Shown: positions 42,044-50,596 of the stretch, piece by piece
Position numbering within the stretch: the stretch's first letter is position 1
How the letters are laid out: each line of letters opens with the position of its first letter
Translations under genes and position numbers: made by a program
Notes under the pieces: model-generated
What the model saw: only the letters and a program-made list of their open reading frames with translations
Databases searched by the model: none
What the model was told of the DNA's origin: nothing
NCBI GenBank assembly: GCA_009784185.1
Contig: WRCD01000006.1
Location: forward strand, 1 to 62,720
Origin: Bacillota bacterium
GTDB lineage: Bacteria; Bacillota; Clostridia; Christensenellales; UBA1242
Length of the DNA stretch: 62,720 nucleotides
Direction of reading: 5' to 3'

Positions 42044-42958
42044 ATGGAAGAGATAAACATAAATGTTGACAGGGTTTATGTGGAGTTGGTTGCCGGAACA
42101 ACTACCGGAGAAGTTGAGGCAATAAGAGCTTTCTCCGGAGACCTGAGGGTTGTAATCCGGGCACCGTTTGATACGGCTCTTGTTGGGCAGCAGGGGCTGC
42201 AGGTTATTCCTATGCGCGATTGGGAACGGCACGGCCAAGACTGTTCGGAGTTGGTGCTGGCTACACCGCATCTGGTTAAAGGTAAAGACGGAACGTATTG
42301 CTTTCCCACTACCGGTTATGAAAGAGAAAAAGGTTTTAATCACAGCAGAATGGTATTGCATGATATTAAGTTTCCGTACAAAATTACCGTTAATGCTGAA
42401 ATAACAACAGGATACTTTAAGTGGCATGACCAGGTTAATATACAGGGGCCGTCGGTTGCGCCGGTGTATTTTGCGCTGGTTAAGGCTATTAAGGGCTTAA
42501 ACATTGGCGATATGGTGCCGAGAGGCAAAGCTGGCGCGCCCGCAGGGTTCAGTTATAACTTAGTAAACAATGAAGATGAGCTGATGGCAGTATACGGACG
42601 CATGGTAGAACTGGCCAAAGGATATCAGGACCCGTATGTATTTAATGAGGTTACAGACGGCTATGATATTGTTGAAGCATACAGAGTATCTACCAGCAAG
42701 CATAAAAACCTGACTGAAGACAGAAGCCCGCTTACACCTGAGTACAAAGACTTTGTAGCCAAAGAGGTTAACGCAGGAGTAAGCAGATTATTTGCAACAG
42801 AGGGCGATACAAAGGCTGTGCTTAAGGATATGTATCAGAATGTATGGCGCAAAGGCATGACGGACGAGGCCGTAGCAAAAGATCCGATGTATACGGGTTT
42901 GCTGGATGTAAAGGCACCAGTTGCCGGTGACGGCGGACGGGTGCCCAGCGGGAAATAA
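42044..42958 (+). CDS. Unrecognised 304-residue protein
   Basis: No family recognised. The N-terminal third is beta-rich (INVDRVYVELVAGTTTGEVEAIRAFSGDLRVVIRAPFD) and the C-terminal third helical (EYKDFVAKEVNAGVSRLFATEGDTKAVLKDMYQNVWRKG). No membrane segment or signal peptide was seen. It has a strong promoter, an AGAGGTG binding site and a terminator, so it is a single-gene unit inserted between hemW and hrcA, which are usually close together. Confidence 0.68.
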   Translation: MEEININVDRVYVELVAGTTTGEVEAIRAFSGDLRVVIRAPFDTALVGQQGLQVIPMRDWERHGQDCSELVLATPHLVKGKDGTYCFPTTGYEREKGFNHSRMVLHDIKFPYKITVNAEITTGYFKWHDQVNIQGPSVAPVYFALVKAIKGLNIGDMVPRGKAGAPAGFSYNLVNNEDELMAVYGRMVELAKGYQDPYVFNEVTDGYDIVEAYRVSTSKHKNLTEDRSPLTPEYKDFVAKEVNAGVSRLFATEGDTKAVLKDMYQNVWRKGMTDEAVAKDPMYTGLLDVKAPVAGDGGRVPSGK

Positions 42959-42972
42959 AATAAAAATATTTT

Positions 42973-43004
42973 TTAAAAAGTTGACGCAAAGCGTTGACTT
43001 TTTG
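42973..43004 (+). terminator. Terminator overlapping the hrcA -35
   Basis: AAAAAGT..GACGC-AAA-GCGTT..ACTTTTT with a T run. Its 3' arm contains TTGACT, the -35 of the hrcA promoter. Confidence 0.7.
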
Positions 43005-43022
43005 TTTTTACACGAATATAAT
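42994..43022 (+). promoter_or_regulatory. Promoter of hrcA-grpE-dnaK-dnaJ
   Basis: TTGACT (42994-42999), 17 bp, TATAAT (43017-43022). Confidence 0.85.
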
Positions 43023-43026
43023 ACGG

Positions 43027-43053
43027 TTAGCAGTCAACGATAAAGAGTGCTAG
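43027..43053 (+). promoter_or_regulatory. CIRCE operator (HrcA binding site)
   Basis: TTAGCAGTC-N9-GAGTGCTAG against the consensus TTAGCACTC-N9-GAGTGCTAA: one mismatch per arm and exact 9-bp spacing. It covers the transcription start, consistent with repression by HrcA and release on heat shock. Confidence 0.93.
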
Positions 43054-43077
43054 CAATGTGGACGGAGAGAGCGACAA

Positions 43078-43199
43078 AATTCCCCTCCTTGGAGGGGTGG
43101 CACAGAGTGCTGGGGTGGTTTAAAGGCTTTTGCGCCACCTACGGTGTCGGCTACCCCGTCTGCGCCTATGGCGCATCCACCCCTTCATAAAGGGGAATT
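43078..43199. repeat. Family A element in the hrcA leader (122 bp)
   Basis: Begins AATTCCCCTCCTTGGAGGGG and ends TTCATAAAGGGGAATT. It is transcribed between CIRCE and hrcA. A second right-end scrap, CTTATATAGAGGGGAATT, lies at about 43219-43237. Confidence 0.88.
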
Positions 43200-43267
43200 T
43201 ACTCGGGACAGTCGATGCTCTTATATAGAGGGGAATTGATATGGAATTATTAAAGAGGAGGGAGCGA

Positions 43268-44344
43268 ATGCAGGATACAGAAGAGCAGTTAAGTGAGCGG
43301 AAGCAGCAGATATTGTTGTGTTCGGTAGAAAGTTACATAAGTAAGGCTAGCCCTATTACCAGCGGCAATATTCAGGAGCGGGTGCTAAAAGACGTCAGTA
43401 CCGCTACGCTCCGGAACGAGCTTGCGGCACTTGAGGCAATGGGCTACTTAAAGCAATTGCATACAAGCGGCGGCAGAGTGCCGACCAGCAAGGGATACAG
43501 GTATTATGTAAACTACGCAATGGGAGATATGCCGACAGATAAAAAAGTGCTTAAGGAGATTCACGGCATATTTGATAAGCGTGCGGTATATCTGACGGAT
43601 GTGTTGGCCGAAATTGCAAGCACGGTAAGCAAGGCAACCAATTATCCGACTGTAGTTATGCTAAAGGGCTTTGAAAAGCTGGTAATTAAAAATGTAAAAA
43701 TAATTCCGCTGATTTCTAATCAGGCCTTAATATTAATTGAAACCAGCGGCGGCATTATAAACAACAGCATGGATATAACGCACCGTGCGCCCGACCAGAG
43801 TTATACGGACGCCAGCAACTTGCTTACCAACACATTTAAAGATAAAACCGTTGCGGACATGATAGCCAACTTTGACAGTTATCAAAACGGGATGATGTCT
43901 GAACTGAAAGAATTTAAAAGCATTTTTGACAACTTTATAAGTACAATTAATAATTTGCTGGACTCTATAAAAAAAGGCGGCCTAACAAGCGGCGGTGAAA
44001 TGAAACTGCTTGAAAGCCCGGAATACAGCGATGTTGAAAAAGCAAGAAAAGTGATAGAAGTGCTTAGTGACAAAGACGAGATATGTAATATTTTATCGGA
44101 TGAGGGTTTTGCCGGCAACAGTGATGTATCATTTAAAATAGGCAGCGAGATTAAAAACAAAAAACTTGCGGACTGCAGTATTGCTAAAGCTGAATACAGC
44201 GTGGGCGGAGAGAGTGTAGCCAGCATTGGCATAATCGGGCCGCAGCGCATGGATTATCAGAAAATAGCAAGCGCATTGCGGTTTGTGGTTGGCGAATATA
44301 AGGGTCTTGCGCAAATTGAGCAGAAAAAGGAGGACAAGAAGTGA
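43268..44344 (+). CDS. hrcA: Heat-inducible transcription repressor HrcA
   Basis: 358 residues. Winged-helix N-terminus (ILLCSVESYISKASPITSGNIQERVLKDVSTATLRNELAALE; GYLKQLHTSGGRVPTSKGYRYYV) and a GAF-like ligand domain ending ASIGIIGPQRMDYQKIASALRFV. ATG 43268 is chosen because GAGGAGG lies about 9 nt upstream; ATG 43241 follows repeat sequence. It represses its own operon through CIRCE. Confidence 0.94.
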   Translation: MQDTEEQLSERKQQILLCSVESYISKASPITSGNIQERVLKDVSTATLRNELAALEAMGYLKQLHTSGGRVPTSKGYRYYVNYAMGDMPTDKKVLKEIHGIFDKRAVYLTDVLAEIASTVSKATNYPTVVMLKGFEKLVIKNVKIIPLISNQALILIETSGGIINNSMDITHRAPDQSYTDASNLLTNTFKDKTVADMIANFDSYQNGMMSELKEFKSIFDNFISTINNLLDSIKKGGLTSGGEMKLLESPEYSDVEKARKVIEVLSDKDEICNILSDEGFAGNSDVSFKIGSEIKNKKLADCSIAKAEYSVGGESVASIGIIGPQRMDYQKIASALRFVVGEYKGLAQIEQKKEDKK

Positions 44345-44880
44345 CGGAAAAGAAAGGTAAGTCAAACTCGGGCGGAATAGATGCCGGCATTAGTGTTGAC
44401 CCCGGCTATCAGGAAAAGGGCAACGAGAGTTACATCGATTACGAATATGAGTGGCAGGTTGAGCATCAGAAATACGAGGCCGCAATGGATATGGCAATAA
44501 GGCTGCAGGCGGACTTTGATAACTACCGTAAGCGTAACCTGGAAATCAGCAGGGTCAGCAGGGATGAGGCAACAGCGGATACTGTTAAGGCGTTTTTAAG
44601 TGTGTTTGATGCAGTGGTGTCTGCCGAAATGCATATAACCGACGAACATACGCTGGAGGGCATTGCAATTATTAAGCGGGAGTTTTTATCGGCACTGAAT
44701 TCACTGGGAATAACTCCGATAAATGCCTTAGGGCAAGCGTTTGACCCGAACTATCATAATGCTATTTATGCGGAAAGTAAGCACAAAACGCCGCCTAATA
44801 TAGTAACGGAAGAAATTCAGAAAGGCTTTATAAAAGGTGACAAGGTGGTGCGGTATAGTTTGGTGAAGATTAGTAAGTAA
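44341..44880 (+). CDS. grpE: Nucleotide exchange factor GrpE
   Basis: 179 residues, GTG start overlapping the hrcA stop (GTGA). It has a long coiled helix (AMDMAIRLQADFDNYRKRNL) and a C-terminal beta domain (FDPNYHNAIYAESKHKTPPNIVTEEIQKGFIKGDKVVRYSLVKI). It releases ADP from DnaK. Confidence 0.94.
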   Translation: MTEKKGKSNSGGIDAGISVDPGYQEKGNESYIDYEYEWQVEHQKYEAAMDMAIRLQADFDNYRKRNLEISRVSRDEATADTVKAFLSVFDAVVSAEMHITDEHTLEGIAIIKREFLSALNSLGITPINALGQAFDPNYHNAIYAESKHKTPPNIVTEEIQKGFIKGDKVVRYSLVKISK

Positions 44881-44890
44881 CCGTCCCACT

Positions 44891-45005
44891 GTCTTTGCGA
44901 GCCTGTCTTGCAGAGATGGGCTGACGAAGCAAGCCCCCAGATAGAAATCCTAGTCGTGGGATTGCTTCGTTTGAAGGAGTTTAGGGTGCGACTCGCAATG
45001 ACAGG
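44891..45005. repeat. Family C element, long palindromic copy
   Basis: GTCTTTGCGAGC..GACGAAGCAAGCC on the left and GGGATTGCTTCG..ACTCGCAATGACAG on the right form an imperfect inverted repeat of about 115 bp between grpE and the next small gene. Confidence 0.75.
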
Positions 45006-45059
45006 CAAAAACCCCAACGCCGATAGAGCGCAATGGGAATTAATAGGAGAAAAACAAAA

Positions 45060-45245
45060 ATGGCAAAAAATAAAGATAAGAAATACATTAATTTATACAA
45101 TAAAAACACCGGCAAGCTGGTGGCTTACGAAAAAGAGGCGTTCAGCCAGTACATGAAACTGAGAATGTACAGCTTAAAATACGGTGTTAAGATGGAAGAA
45201 ATTAAAGTAAGTCAGATACCACATATCTTAAGTGAAGAGTGGTAA
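45060..45245 (+). CDS. Small basic protein between grpE and dnaK
   Basis: 61 residues (MAKNKDKKYINLYNKNTGKLVAYEKEAFSQY...). Lysine and tyrosine rich, no cysteine motif, no family recognised. AGGAG lies about 10 nt before ATG 45060. It sits within the heat-shock operon, where grpE and dnaK are normally adjacent, so it is probably transcribed with them. Confidence 0.6.
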   Translation: MAKNKDKKYINLYNKNTGKLVAYEKEAFSQYMKLRMYSLKYGVKMEEIKVSQIPHILSEEW

Positions 45246-45261
45246 AAACATTCCCGAGCAA

Positions 45262-45385
45262 AATTCCCCTCTATAAGAGGGGTGGATGCGACCGCAGGGA
45301 GCAGACGGGGTGTGGAGGTAAAACTATCTATGCATTTTCCACACCCCGCCTCGTAAACTCGGCACCCCTCTTGTAGAGGGGAATT
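45262..45385. repeat. Family A element (124 bp) before dnaK
   Basis: Begins AATTCCCCTCTATAAGAGGG and ends CTTGTAGAGGGGAATT, with an interior GGGTGTGGAG..TTTCCACACCCC hairpin. Confidence 0.9.
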
Positions 45386-45432
45386 ATAAAAAATAAAAGT
45401 ACCCCTATCGGGGATTTAAGGAGATTATTAAA

Positions 45433-47238
45433 ATGGCAAAAATTATAGGTATTGACCTAGGAACAACAAACTCATGCGTAGCGGTAATGGAAGGCGGCGA
45501 GCCGCAAGTTATTGCAAACGCGGAAGGAGCACGTACTACACCAAGTGTGGTTGCGTTTACCAAAGACGGGGAGCGCCTGGTTGGCCAAACTGCCAAGCGT
45601 CAGGCGGTAGTTAACCCCGACAGAACCATATCAAGCATAAAGCGTGAAATGGGCAGCAGTTTTAAAGTAAAGATTGACAGCAAAAACTATTCGCCGCAGG
45701 AAATTTCGGCAATGATTTTAGGCAAGCTTAAGGCAGATGCCGAGGCGTACTTGGGGCAAAAGGTGACTCAGGCGGTTATTACCGTTCCTGCGTATTTTAC
45801 CGACAGTCAGCGTCAGGCTACTAAAGATGCGGGCAAGATTGCCGGCATGGAAGTGCTGAGAATTATAAACGAGCCCACTGCGGCTGCACTTGCGTATGGC
45901 CTGGACAAGGGCGAAAACAAGAATCAGAAGATTCTGGTGTTTGACCTTGGAGGCGGTACGTTTGACGTATCTATTTTAGAGATTGGCGAAGGCGTTTTTG
46001 AGGTTATTGCAACAAAGGGCAACAACCGCCTTGGCGGAGATGATTTTGACGACAGGATAATTGAACTGCTGGAAGCTGAGTTTAAAAAGGCTAACGGAAT
46101 TGACCTTGCTAAAGACTCAACCGCGGTGCAGAGGCTTAAGGAAGCTGCGGAAAAAGCAAAGATTGATTTGTCTGCAACTACTAAAGCTACCATCTCGCTT
46201 CCGTTTATTACGGCGGACAACACCGGGCCGAAACACCTTGAATACGAACTGACTCGTGCCAAGTTTGACGATATAACCGCGGATTTAGTAAAGCAGACGG
46301 TAACTTTAACCGAGTCGGCGCTTAAGGATGCTAAGTTGGATAAGGGTGCAATCAACAAGGTTATTCTTGTTGGCGGCTCAACCAGAATTCCGGCGGTAGT
46401 AGACGCATTACAGAAGTTTACCGGCAAGGATGCGTACAAAGGCATTAATCCGGATGAATGTGTGGCAATGGGTGCCGCTATTCAGGCGGGCGTGCTTGGC
46501 GGAGATGTTAAAGACGTGCTGCTATTAGACGTAACCCCTTTGAGCCTTGGTATTGAAACTCTGGGAGGCGTGTTTACTAAACTTATTGAACGTAACACAA
46601 CAATCCCGACCAAAAAAAGTCAGGTGTTCAGTACGGCTTCCGACAATCAGCCGGGCGTGGATATTCATGTGCTTCAAGGCGAGCGTGAGTTTGCGGCAAG
46701 CAACAAAACTATAGGCAGGTTCAGCCTTGTTGACATTCCGCCGGCGCCAAGAGGAATTCCTCAAATTGAGGTTAGTTTTGACATTGACGCAAACGGCATT
46801 GTGCACGTATCTGCTAAAGACCTTGGCACAGGCAAGCAGCAAAGCGTAACAATTACATCAAGCGGCAACCTGAAAGACGATGAGATTAACGCGGCAGTTA
46901 AAGACGCGGAAAAGTTTGCCGAGGAAGACAAAAAGCGCAGAGAGCTGGTTGACTTAAAGAACCACGCCGAAGGCATGATAATTGCGCAGGAAAAGCTATT
47001 AAAAGACAGCGGCGATAAAATCAGCGCAGAAGACAAAACCGTGCTGGAAGAAGCCATAAAGAAGGCCAAAGAAGGCGTAACAAGCGACGACAAGGCAGTT
47101 GTTGAAAAGGCGCTTGAGGACTTAGCCAAAACGAGTGAACCGATTGTGACAAAGCTGTATCAGGCGGCGGCTAGCCAAGCGCAGGCTAAGCCGGAAGAAC
47201 CAAAAGTAGAAGAAGCGGATGTTAAACCCGCGGAATAG
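45433..47238 (+). CDS. dnaK: Chaperone protein DnaK
   Basis: 601 residues. [16 protein letters not shown] at the N-terminus, [30 protein letters not shown] and [13 protein letters not shown] in the ATPase domain; [15 protein letters not shown] linker; substrate-binding and lid domains; acidic C-terminus [16 protein letters not shown] lies about 10 nt before the ATG. Confidence 0.98.
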   Translation: MAKIIGIDLGTTNSCVAVMEGGEPQVIANAEGARTTPSVVAFTKDGERLVGQTAKRQAVVNPDRTISSIKREMGSSFKVKIDSKNYSPQEISAMILGKLKADAEAYLGQKVTQAVITVPAYFTDSQRQATKDAGKIAGMEVLRIINEPTAAALAYGLDKGENKNQKILVFDLGGGTFDVSILEIGEGVFEVIATKGNNRLGGDDFDDRIIELLEAEFKKANGIDLAKDSTAVQRLKEAAEKAKIDLSATTKATISLPFITADNTGPKHLEYELTRAKFDDITADLVKQTVTLTESALKDAKLDKGAINKVILVGGSTRIPAVVDALQKFTGKDAYKGINPDECVAMGAAIQAGVLGGDVKDVLLLDVTPLSLGIETLGGVFTKLIERNTTIPTKKSQVFSTASDNQPGVDIHVLQGEREFAASNKTIGRFSLVDIPPAPRGIPQIEVSFDIDANGIVHVSAKDLGTGKQQSVTITSSGNLKDDEINAAVKDAEKFAEEDKKRRELVDLKNHAEGMIIAQEKLLKDSGDKISAEDKTVLEEAIKKAKEGVTSDDKAVVEKALEDLAKTSEPIVTKLYQAAASQAQAKPEEPKVEEADVKPAE

Positions 47239-47241
47239 TTT

Positions 47242-47300
47242 TACAGGTAACAGGTAACAAGTAACAAGGAACAGGGAACAGTTGTGGGTTGCTTACGCTC
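47242..47300. repeat. Family D repeat after dnaK
   Basis: ACAGGTAACAGGTAACAAGTAACAAGGAACAGGGAACAG-type direct repeats, then GGGTTGCTTACGCTCC. Confidence 0.7.
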
Positions 47301-47322
47301 CAAAGTATGGAGCTGTTGCCCG

Positions 47323-47433
47323 AATTCCCCTTTTTTGAAGGGGTGGCAGCCGAAGGCTGACGGGGTAGCCAAACCAAATGCTTGTGTCTCCACACCCCGC
47401 CACTTCGTGGCACCCCTCTTATAGAGGGGAATT
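47323..47433. repeat. Family A element (111 bp) before dnaJ
   Basis: Begins AATTCCCCTTTTTTGAAGGG and ends CTTATAGAGGGGAATT, with CAGCCGAAGGCTG on the left and GCCACTTCGTGGC on the right. Confidence 0.9.
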
Positions 47434-47453
47434 ATTATAAAAAGGAATCAATC

Positions 47454-48593
47454 GTGGCAAAAAACTATTACGAAACATTGGGTGTGGAAAAAACCGCCAG
47501 TGATGACGAGATTAAGTCGGCGTTCAGACGGCAGGCAAAAAAGTATCACCCGGATGTTAACCAGAACAACGCCGATGCCGCTAATAAGTTTAAAGAAGTA
47601 AACGAAGCATATGAGTGCTTGTCAGACAGCACAAAGCGGGCAAACTACGACCAGTACGGCAGTGCAGACGGCCCGAACCCTAATGACTTTTTTAGAGGCG
47701 CACGCGGGCAAGGTCAAGGGCAGGGGGGATTCAGCGGCTTTGGCGGATTTGAGGACATTTTTAATATCTTTGGTTCTGCATTCGGCGGCGGCCAGGCCAG
47801 AAACACTGCCATTCATGGCAGCGATATTGTAGTTAAACTTACGCTTAATTTTGCGGAAGCTGCGTTTGGTGTAAGCCGGACAGTTACGCTTATGCGCACC
47901 GAGCTCTGTAAGGACTGCAGCGGCACGGGCGCTAAGGGCGGTAAGGAGTACACAACTTGTACGCAATGCGGAGGCAGCGGGCAGGTGAGGTATCAGCAGG
48001 ATACTATTTTTGGGCGCGTGGTAAACACCGGAGTTTGTAAAAGCTGCAGCGGCACGGGAAAGATAATAAAAGAAAAATGTGCCGTATGCGGAGGAAAGGG
48101 CTATAAGCGTGTTCAGGCGAGTGTTGCAGTTAATATCCCTGCCGGAATAGACAACGACCAGGTGCTGACAGTGCGCGGTGAAGGCGAGAGCGGAATCCGC
48201 GGCGGGCCAAACGGTGACCTGCAGGTAGAAATATCTGTTAAGCCGCACCTGCTGCTGAAACGTGAAGGGTTTGATATTAAACTTGACCTGCCGGTTCCGT
48301 TTACCACGGCAATGCTGGGCGGCAAAATTAAGATACCAAGCCTGGATGGTAAGCTTGAGCTAACTATACCTGAGAACACTCAGACAGGAACAATTCTGCG
48401 CCTTAGAGGGAAGGGCATTAAGCACCTGAATAAAAGCAGCACATACGGCGATATGTATGTTAATGTAATTGTTGAGCTGCCAAAGCACCTGGACAAAAAA
48501 GGGAAGGAAGCGTTTAGTAAGCTGCAGGAGGAACTTGGAGCAGGCAGCTTTGAGAAGAACAAAAAATATTTGGATACGCTGAATAGTTTGTAA
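47454..48593 (+). CDS. dnaJ: Chaperone protein DnaJ
   Basis: 379 residues, GTG start at 47454 with AAAGGA about 8 nt before. J-domain ([33 protein letters not shown]) with HPD, Gly/Phe region, four zinc-finger repeats ([36 protein letters not shown]) and the C-terminal substrate domain. The first 24 codons of the longer frame are repeat-derived and are excluded. Confidence 0.96.
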   Translation: MAKNYYETLGVEKTASDDEIKSAFRRQAKKYHPDVNQNNADAANKFKEVNEAYECLSDSTKRANYDQYGSADGPNPNDFFRGARGQGQGQGGFSGFGGFEDIFNIFGSAFGGGQARNTAIHGSDIVVKLTLNFAEAAFGVSRTVTLMRTELCKDCSGTGAKGGKEYTTCTQCGGSGQVRYQQDTIFGRVVNTGVCKSCSGTGKIIKEKCAVCGGKGYKRVQASVAVNIPAGIDNDQVLTVRGEGESGIRGGPNGDLQVEISVKPHLLLKREGFDIKLDLPVPFTTAMLGGKIKIPSLDGKLELTIPENTQTGTILRLRGKGIKHLNKSSTYGDMYVNVIVELPKHLDKKGKEAFSKLQEELGAGSFEKNKKYLDTLNSL

Positions 48594-48623
48594 GCAGAAA
48601 ATTAGAAGGGGAAAAGGGAACGT

Positions 48624-49100
48624 ATGAATCAAAAAGTTAAAGACATGTTAAGGAGTGCAAATGAGTTTTTGGTTATTAGTTCCAACAAGAAAACTTATAT
48701 TCCAAATTTTGTAAATATAGCTTTTGCTTGTGAGTTATATCTAAAAGCTATATTACAGTATAAGACAGGGAGCTATCCAAGGGGGCATGATTTAGAATAT
48801 CTTTATAATAAAGCTGTTATAGAAATAGACGAAGCAGAGTTTTTAACTCTTTTGGCTAGGCAGATTGACAATAGTTTTATTGACATTGGAGTATCCACCA
48901 ATATAGACGGGGCTAAACGTGGTTTGAAAACAGTGTTTGATAGACATAAAAACTTATATAAAGAATTGAGATATGTTTTCGAAAAACCAAAAAATGGAAT
49001 TCTTTCGATATCTGGGACATTGCGTGCTTTCGCTTTGGCCCTAAAAAACTATACAGAATATTTTTCACACACCCCGGCACTTCGTGCCACCCCTCTCTAG
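48624..49100 (+). CDS. HEPN-domain-like protein with a repeat-derived C-terminus
   Basis: 158 residues. The helix pair NFVNIAFACELYLKAILQYKTG and PRGHDLEYLYNK resembles HEPN proteins, and RGHDLEYL is close to their R-x4-6-H region. HEPN proteins are often RNases or nucleotide-binding partners in defence and toxin systems. No nucleotidyltransferase partner is adjacent. The last 14 or so residues (FSHTPALRATPL) and the stop are encoded by a family A right half, so the original C-terminus has been cut or replaced. Confidence 0.65.
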   Translation: MNQKVKDMLRSANEFLVISSNKKTYIPNFVNIAFACELYLKAILQYKTGSYPRGHDLEYLYNKAVIEIDEAEFLTLLARQIDNSFIDIGVSTNIDGAKRGLKTVFDRHKNLYKELRYVFEKPKNGILSISGTLRAFALALKNYTEYFSHTPALRATPL

Positions 49101-49109
49101 AGGGGAATT
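49065..49109. repeat. Family A right half ending the HEPN-like gene
   Basis: CACACACCCCGGCACTTCGTGCC...CTCTCTAGAGGGGAATT. The TAG within CTCTCTAGAG is the stop codon of the upstream gene. The convergent subtilisin gene ends 3 nt beyond. Confidence 0.85.
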
Positions 49110-49111
49110 TT

Positions 49112-50029
49112 TTATTCCACGGCGCCAAGGGGGTTTAACAGTCCCATGCCGCAGGTGTTGAGCGGGCAATCAAGGCGAGTGGCGGAATGCAGCAGCACGC
49201 TTTTAATCTGATTCGGGTCGTATCCGGGGCGGCGCTCTAAAAGCAAGGCCGCAACACCTGCTACAAAAGGCGTGGCTACGCTTGTGCCGCTCATTTTAGT
49301 GTAAAACTTTAAGTCATTACTTGTACTGATTATATCTACGCCGGGTGCTATTAAGTCCGGTTTAACAAACCCGTAAACAGAACCGCGTGAGGAAAAGTCG
49401 GAAGCATAACAGTTTCCGGTTTCTTTATCAAAACTTGCGGCACCAACGGTTATTATTTTCCGAGACAGGCCGGGAGACTTTATGGTGTTTGGTTCAGGTC
49501 CGTCATTTCCGCCGGCCGTAACCACCACAATTCCGCTGTCCCATAGGCTTTCGGCGCCTAATATAAGCGGGTCTGCCCGTGCAAGCGGCGGGCTGCCAAA
49601 GCTCATGCAAACTACCTTTATATTAAATTTAACTTGATTTTGATATATCCATTGCATGGCTTCAATAATTTTAACGGGCTCGGTTTGGCCCCGGGCGTCT
49701 AACGCTTTAATTACTATCAGCTCGGAAAGCGGTGCAATTCCGCAATATCTGCCGCCTGAAATAAGCCCGTTTCCTGCCAAGATTCCGGCGGTAAAGGTAC
49801 CGTGTCCGTTATCGTCATACGGCATGGTACGATTGTTTATTAAATCAACAAACTGTATTATCCTATTCTGGCCGAGAGTAAAATCGGGATGCGGGGCAGC
49901 ACCGGTATCAATTATTGCAATGGTGATATTTTGCCCCAGCAGTCCTTGCTTGTGCAGCTGGTTGATACCAAGCACTTGTCTTGAATTATAGAGTAAAACG
50001 GATACTGTTTTGTCTGTGTTGTACGTCAT
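49112..50029 (-). CDS. Intracellular-type subtilisin (S8 serine protease)
   Basis: 305 residues. The triad is complete: Asp in AIIDTGAAPHPDF (near 38), His in DDNGHGTFTAGILAG (near 76) and Ser in MSGTSVATPFVAGVAALL (near 249); the oxyanion Asn region is GGNDGPEPN. There is no signal peptide, so it is likely cytoplasmic or released in the mother cell or spore. It lies 1 nt after the small gene 50031-50330, with which it seems cotranscribed. Confidence 0.92.
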   Translation of the reverse strand: MTYNTDKTVSVLLYNSRQVLGINQLHKQGLLGQNITIAIIDTGAAPHPDFTLGQNRIIQFVDLINNRTMPYDDNGHGTFTAGILAGNGLISGGRYCGIAPLSELIVIKALDARGQTEPVKIIEAMQWIYQNQVKFNIKVVCMSFGSPPLARADPLILGAESLWDSGIVVVTAGGNDGPEPNTIKSPGLSRKIITVGAASFDKETGNCYASDFSSRGSVYGFVKPDLIAPGVDIISTSNDLKFYTKMSGTSVATPFVAGVAALLLERRPGYDPNQIKSVLLHSATRLDCPLNTCGMGLLNPLGAVE

Positions 50030-50030
50030 A

Positions 50031-50330
50031 TCATAAAAATTTTAAGTATTTTTCCATTTTACTGCGCTGCTCCGGTGTCAATACCGGTGCAATCTGCATT
50101 GCTGCACGCCTGATTTGTTCGGGGTCATATGTACCGTCAGCTTTTTTTTGTTTTATAGTTTTCAGCATTTCGCCCATAAGCTCATTTTCGTTCATGTTTC
50201 CGTATTTATCTAAAAAGTTGTTTACAAGCCCGCCGTAGTCATTTTCGGCCTGTTTTAGTTTTTCTTCCGTAATATCTTGCGGCTTTGATTCCTGCTTAAT
50301 TTCGGTGTTTGCATAATCTCTTAAATTCAT
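50031..50330 (-). CDS. Small acidic helical protein upstream of the subtilisin
   Basis: 99 residues, MNLRDYANTEIKQESKPQDITEEKLKQAENDYGGLV... ending LTPEQRSKMEKYLKFL. Family not recognised, helical throughout, no membrane segment. AGGAGC lies just upstream of the ATG. It is separated by one base from the protease gene, so it may be a chaperone, inhibitor or propeptide-like partner; that is inference only. Confidence 0.65.
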   Translation of the reverse strand: MNLRDYANTEIKQESKPQDITEEKLKQAENDYGGLVNNFLDKYGNMNENELMGEMLKTIKQKKADGTYDPEQIRRAAMQIAPVLTPEQRSKMEKYLKFL

Positions 50331-50409
50331 ATTTGCTCCTGTAAATGTAACTAATTTAGTATATGCCGGAATAGAATTAATTGATAAAGGGGAATTTTAG
50401 GGAGACACA

Positions 50410-50583
50410 ATGGACATAAACAAAATCATGGAAATGGCAAAGGGGCTGGATTTGGAGAAAATTGGTCAGTTAATGAATATGCTGCAGCAGCTTAGTGCCG
50501 GAATTCCCCAAACAAAAACCGGCTCTGATGAGAGCCGGAGCGAGATTGAGATGTTAACGAGAACGGATAGCGTGGAGTTGTAG
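50410..50583 (+). CDS. 57-residue protein divergent from the protease operon
   Basis: MDINKIMEMAKGLDLEKIGQLMNMLQQLSAG.. followed by a polar tail ending TRTDSVEL. The first half is an amphipathic helix rich in Met, Leu and Gln. GGGAG at 50400-50404 precedes ATG 50410. It is too short for many gene finders. A family A right-end scrap (GATAAAGGGGAATT, to about 50397) is directly upstream. Function unknown. Confidence 0.5.
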   Translation: MDINKIMEMAKGLDLEKIGQLMNMLQQLSAGIPQTKTGSDESRSEIEMLTRTDSVEL

Positions 50584-50596
50584 TTTTGCATCAACA

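Noticed and set aside
44908..45156. 82-codon open frame between grpE and the small basic protein
   Set aside because: It is made from the family C element and overlaps the better-supported 45060 gene in another frame.
46525..47129. Long antisense open frames within dnaK and other core genes
   Set aside because: They are opposite clear genes, have no family features, and arise from codon bias.
47382..47453. Longer dnaJ start at 47382
   Set aside because: The extra residues ([16 protein letters not shown]) are repeat-derived; GTG 47454 has AAAGGA upstream and begins the J-domain properly.
4119..49109. Family A elements as insertion sequences with their own transposase
   Set aside because: They are at most 195 bp and encode only short, low-complexity peptides; no transposase gene is in the window.
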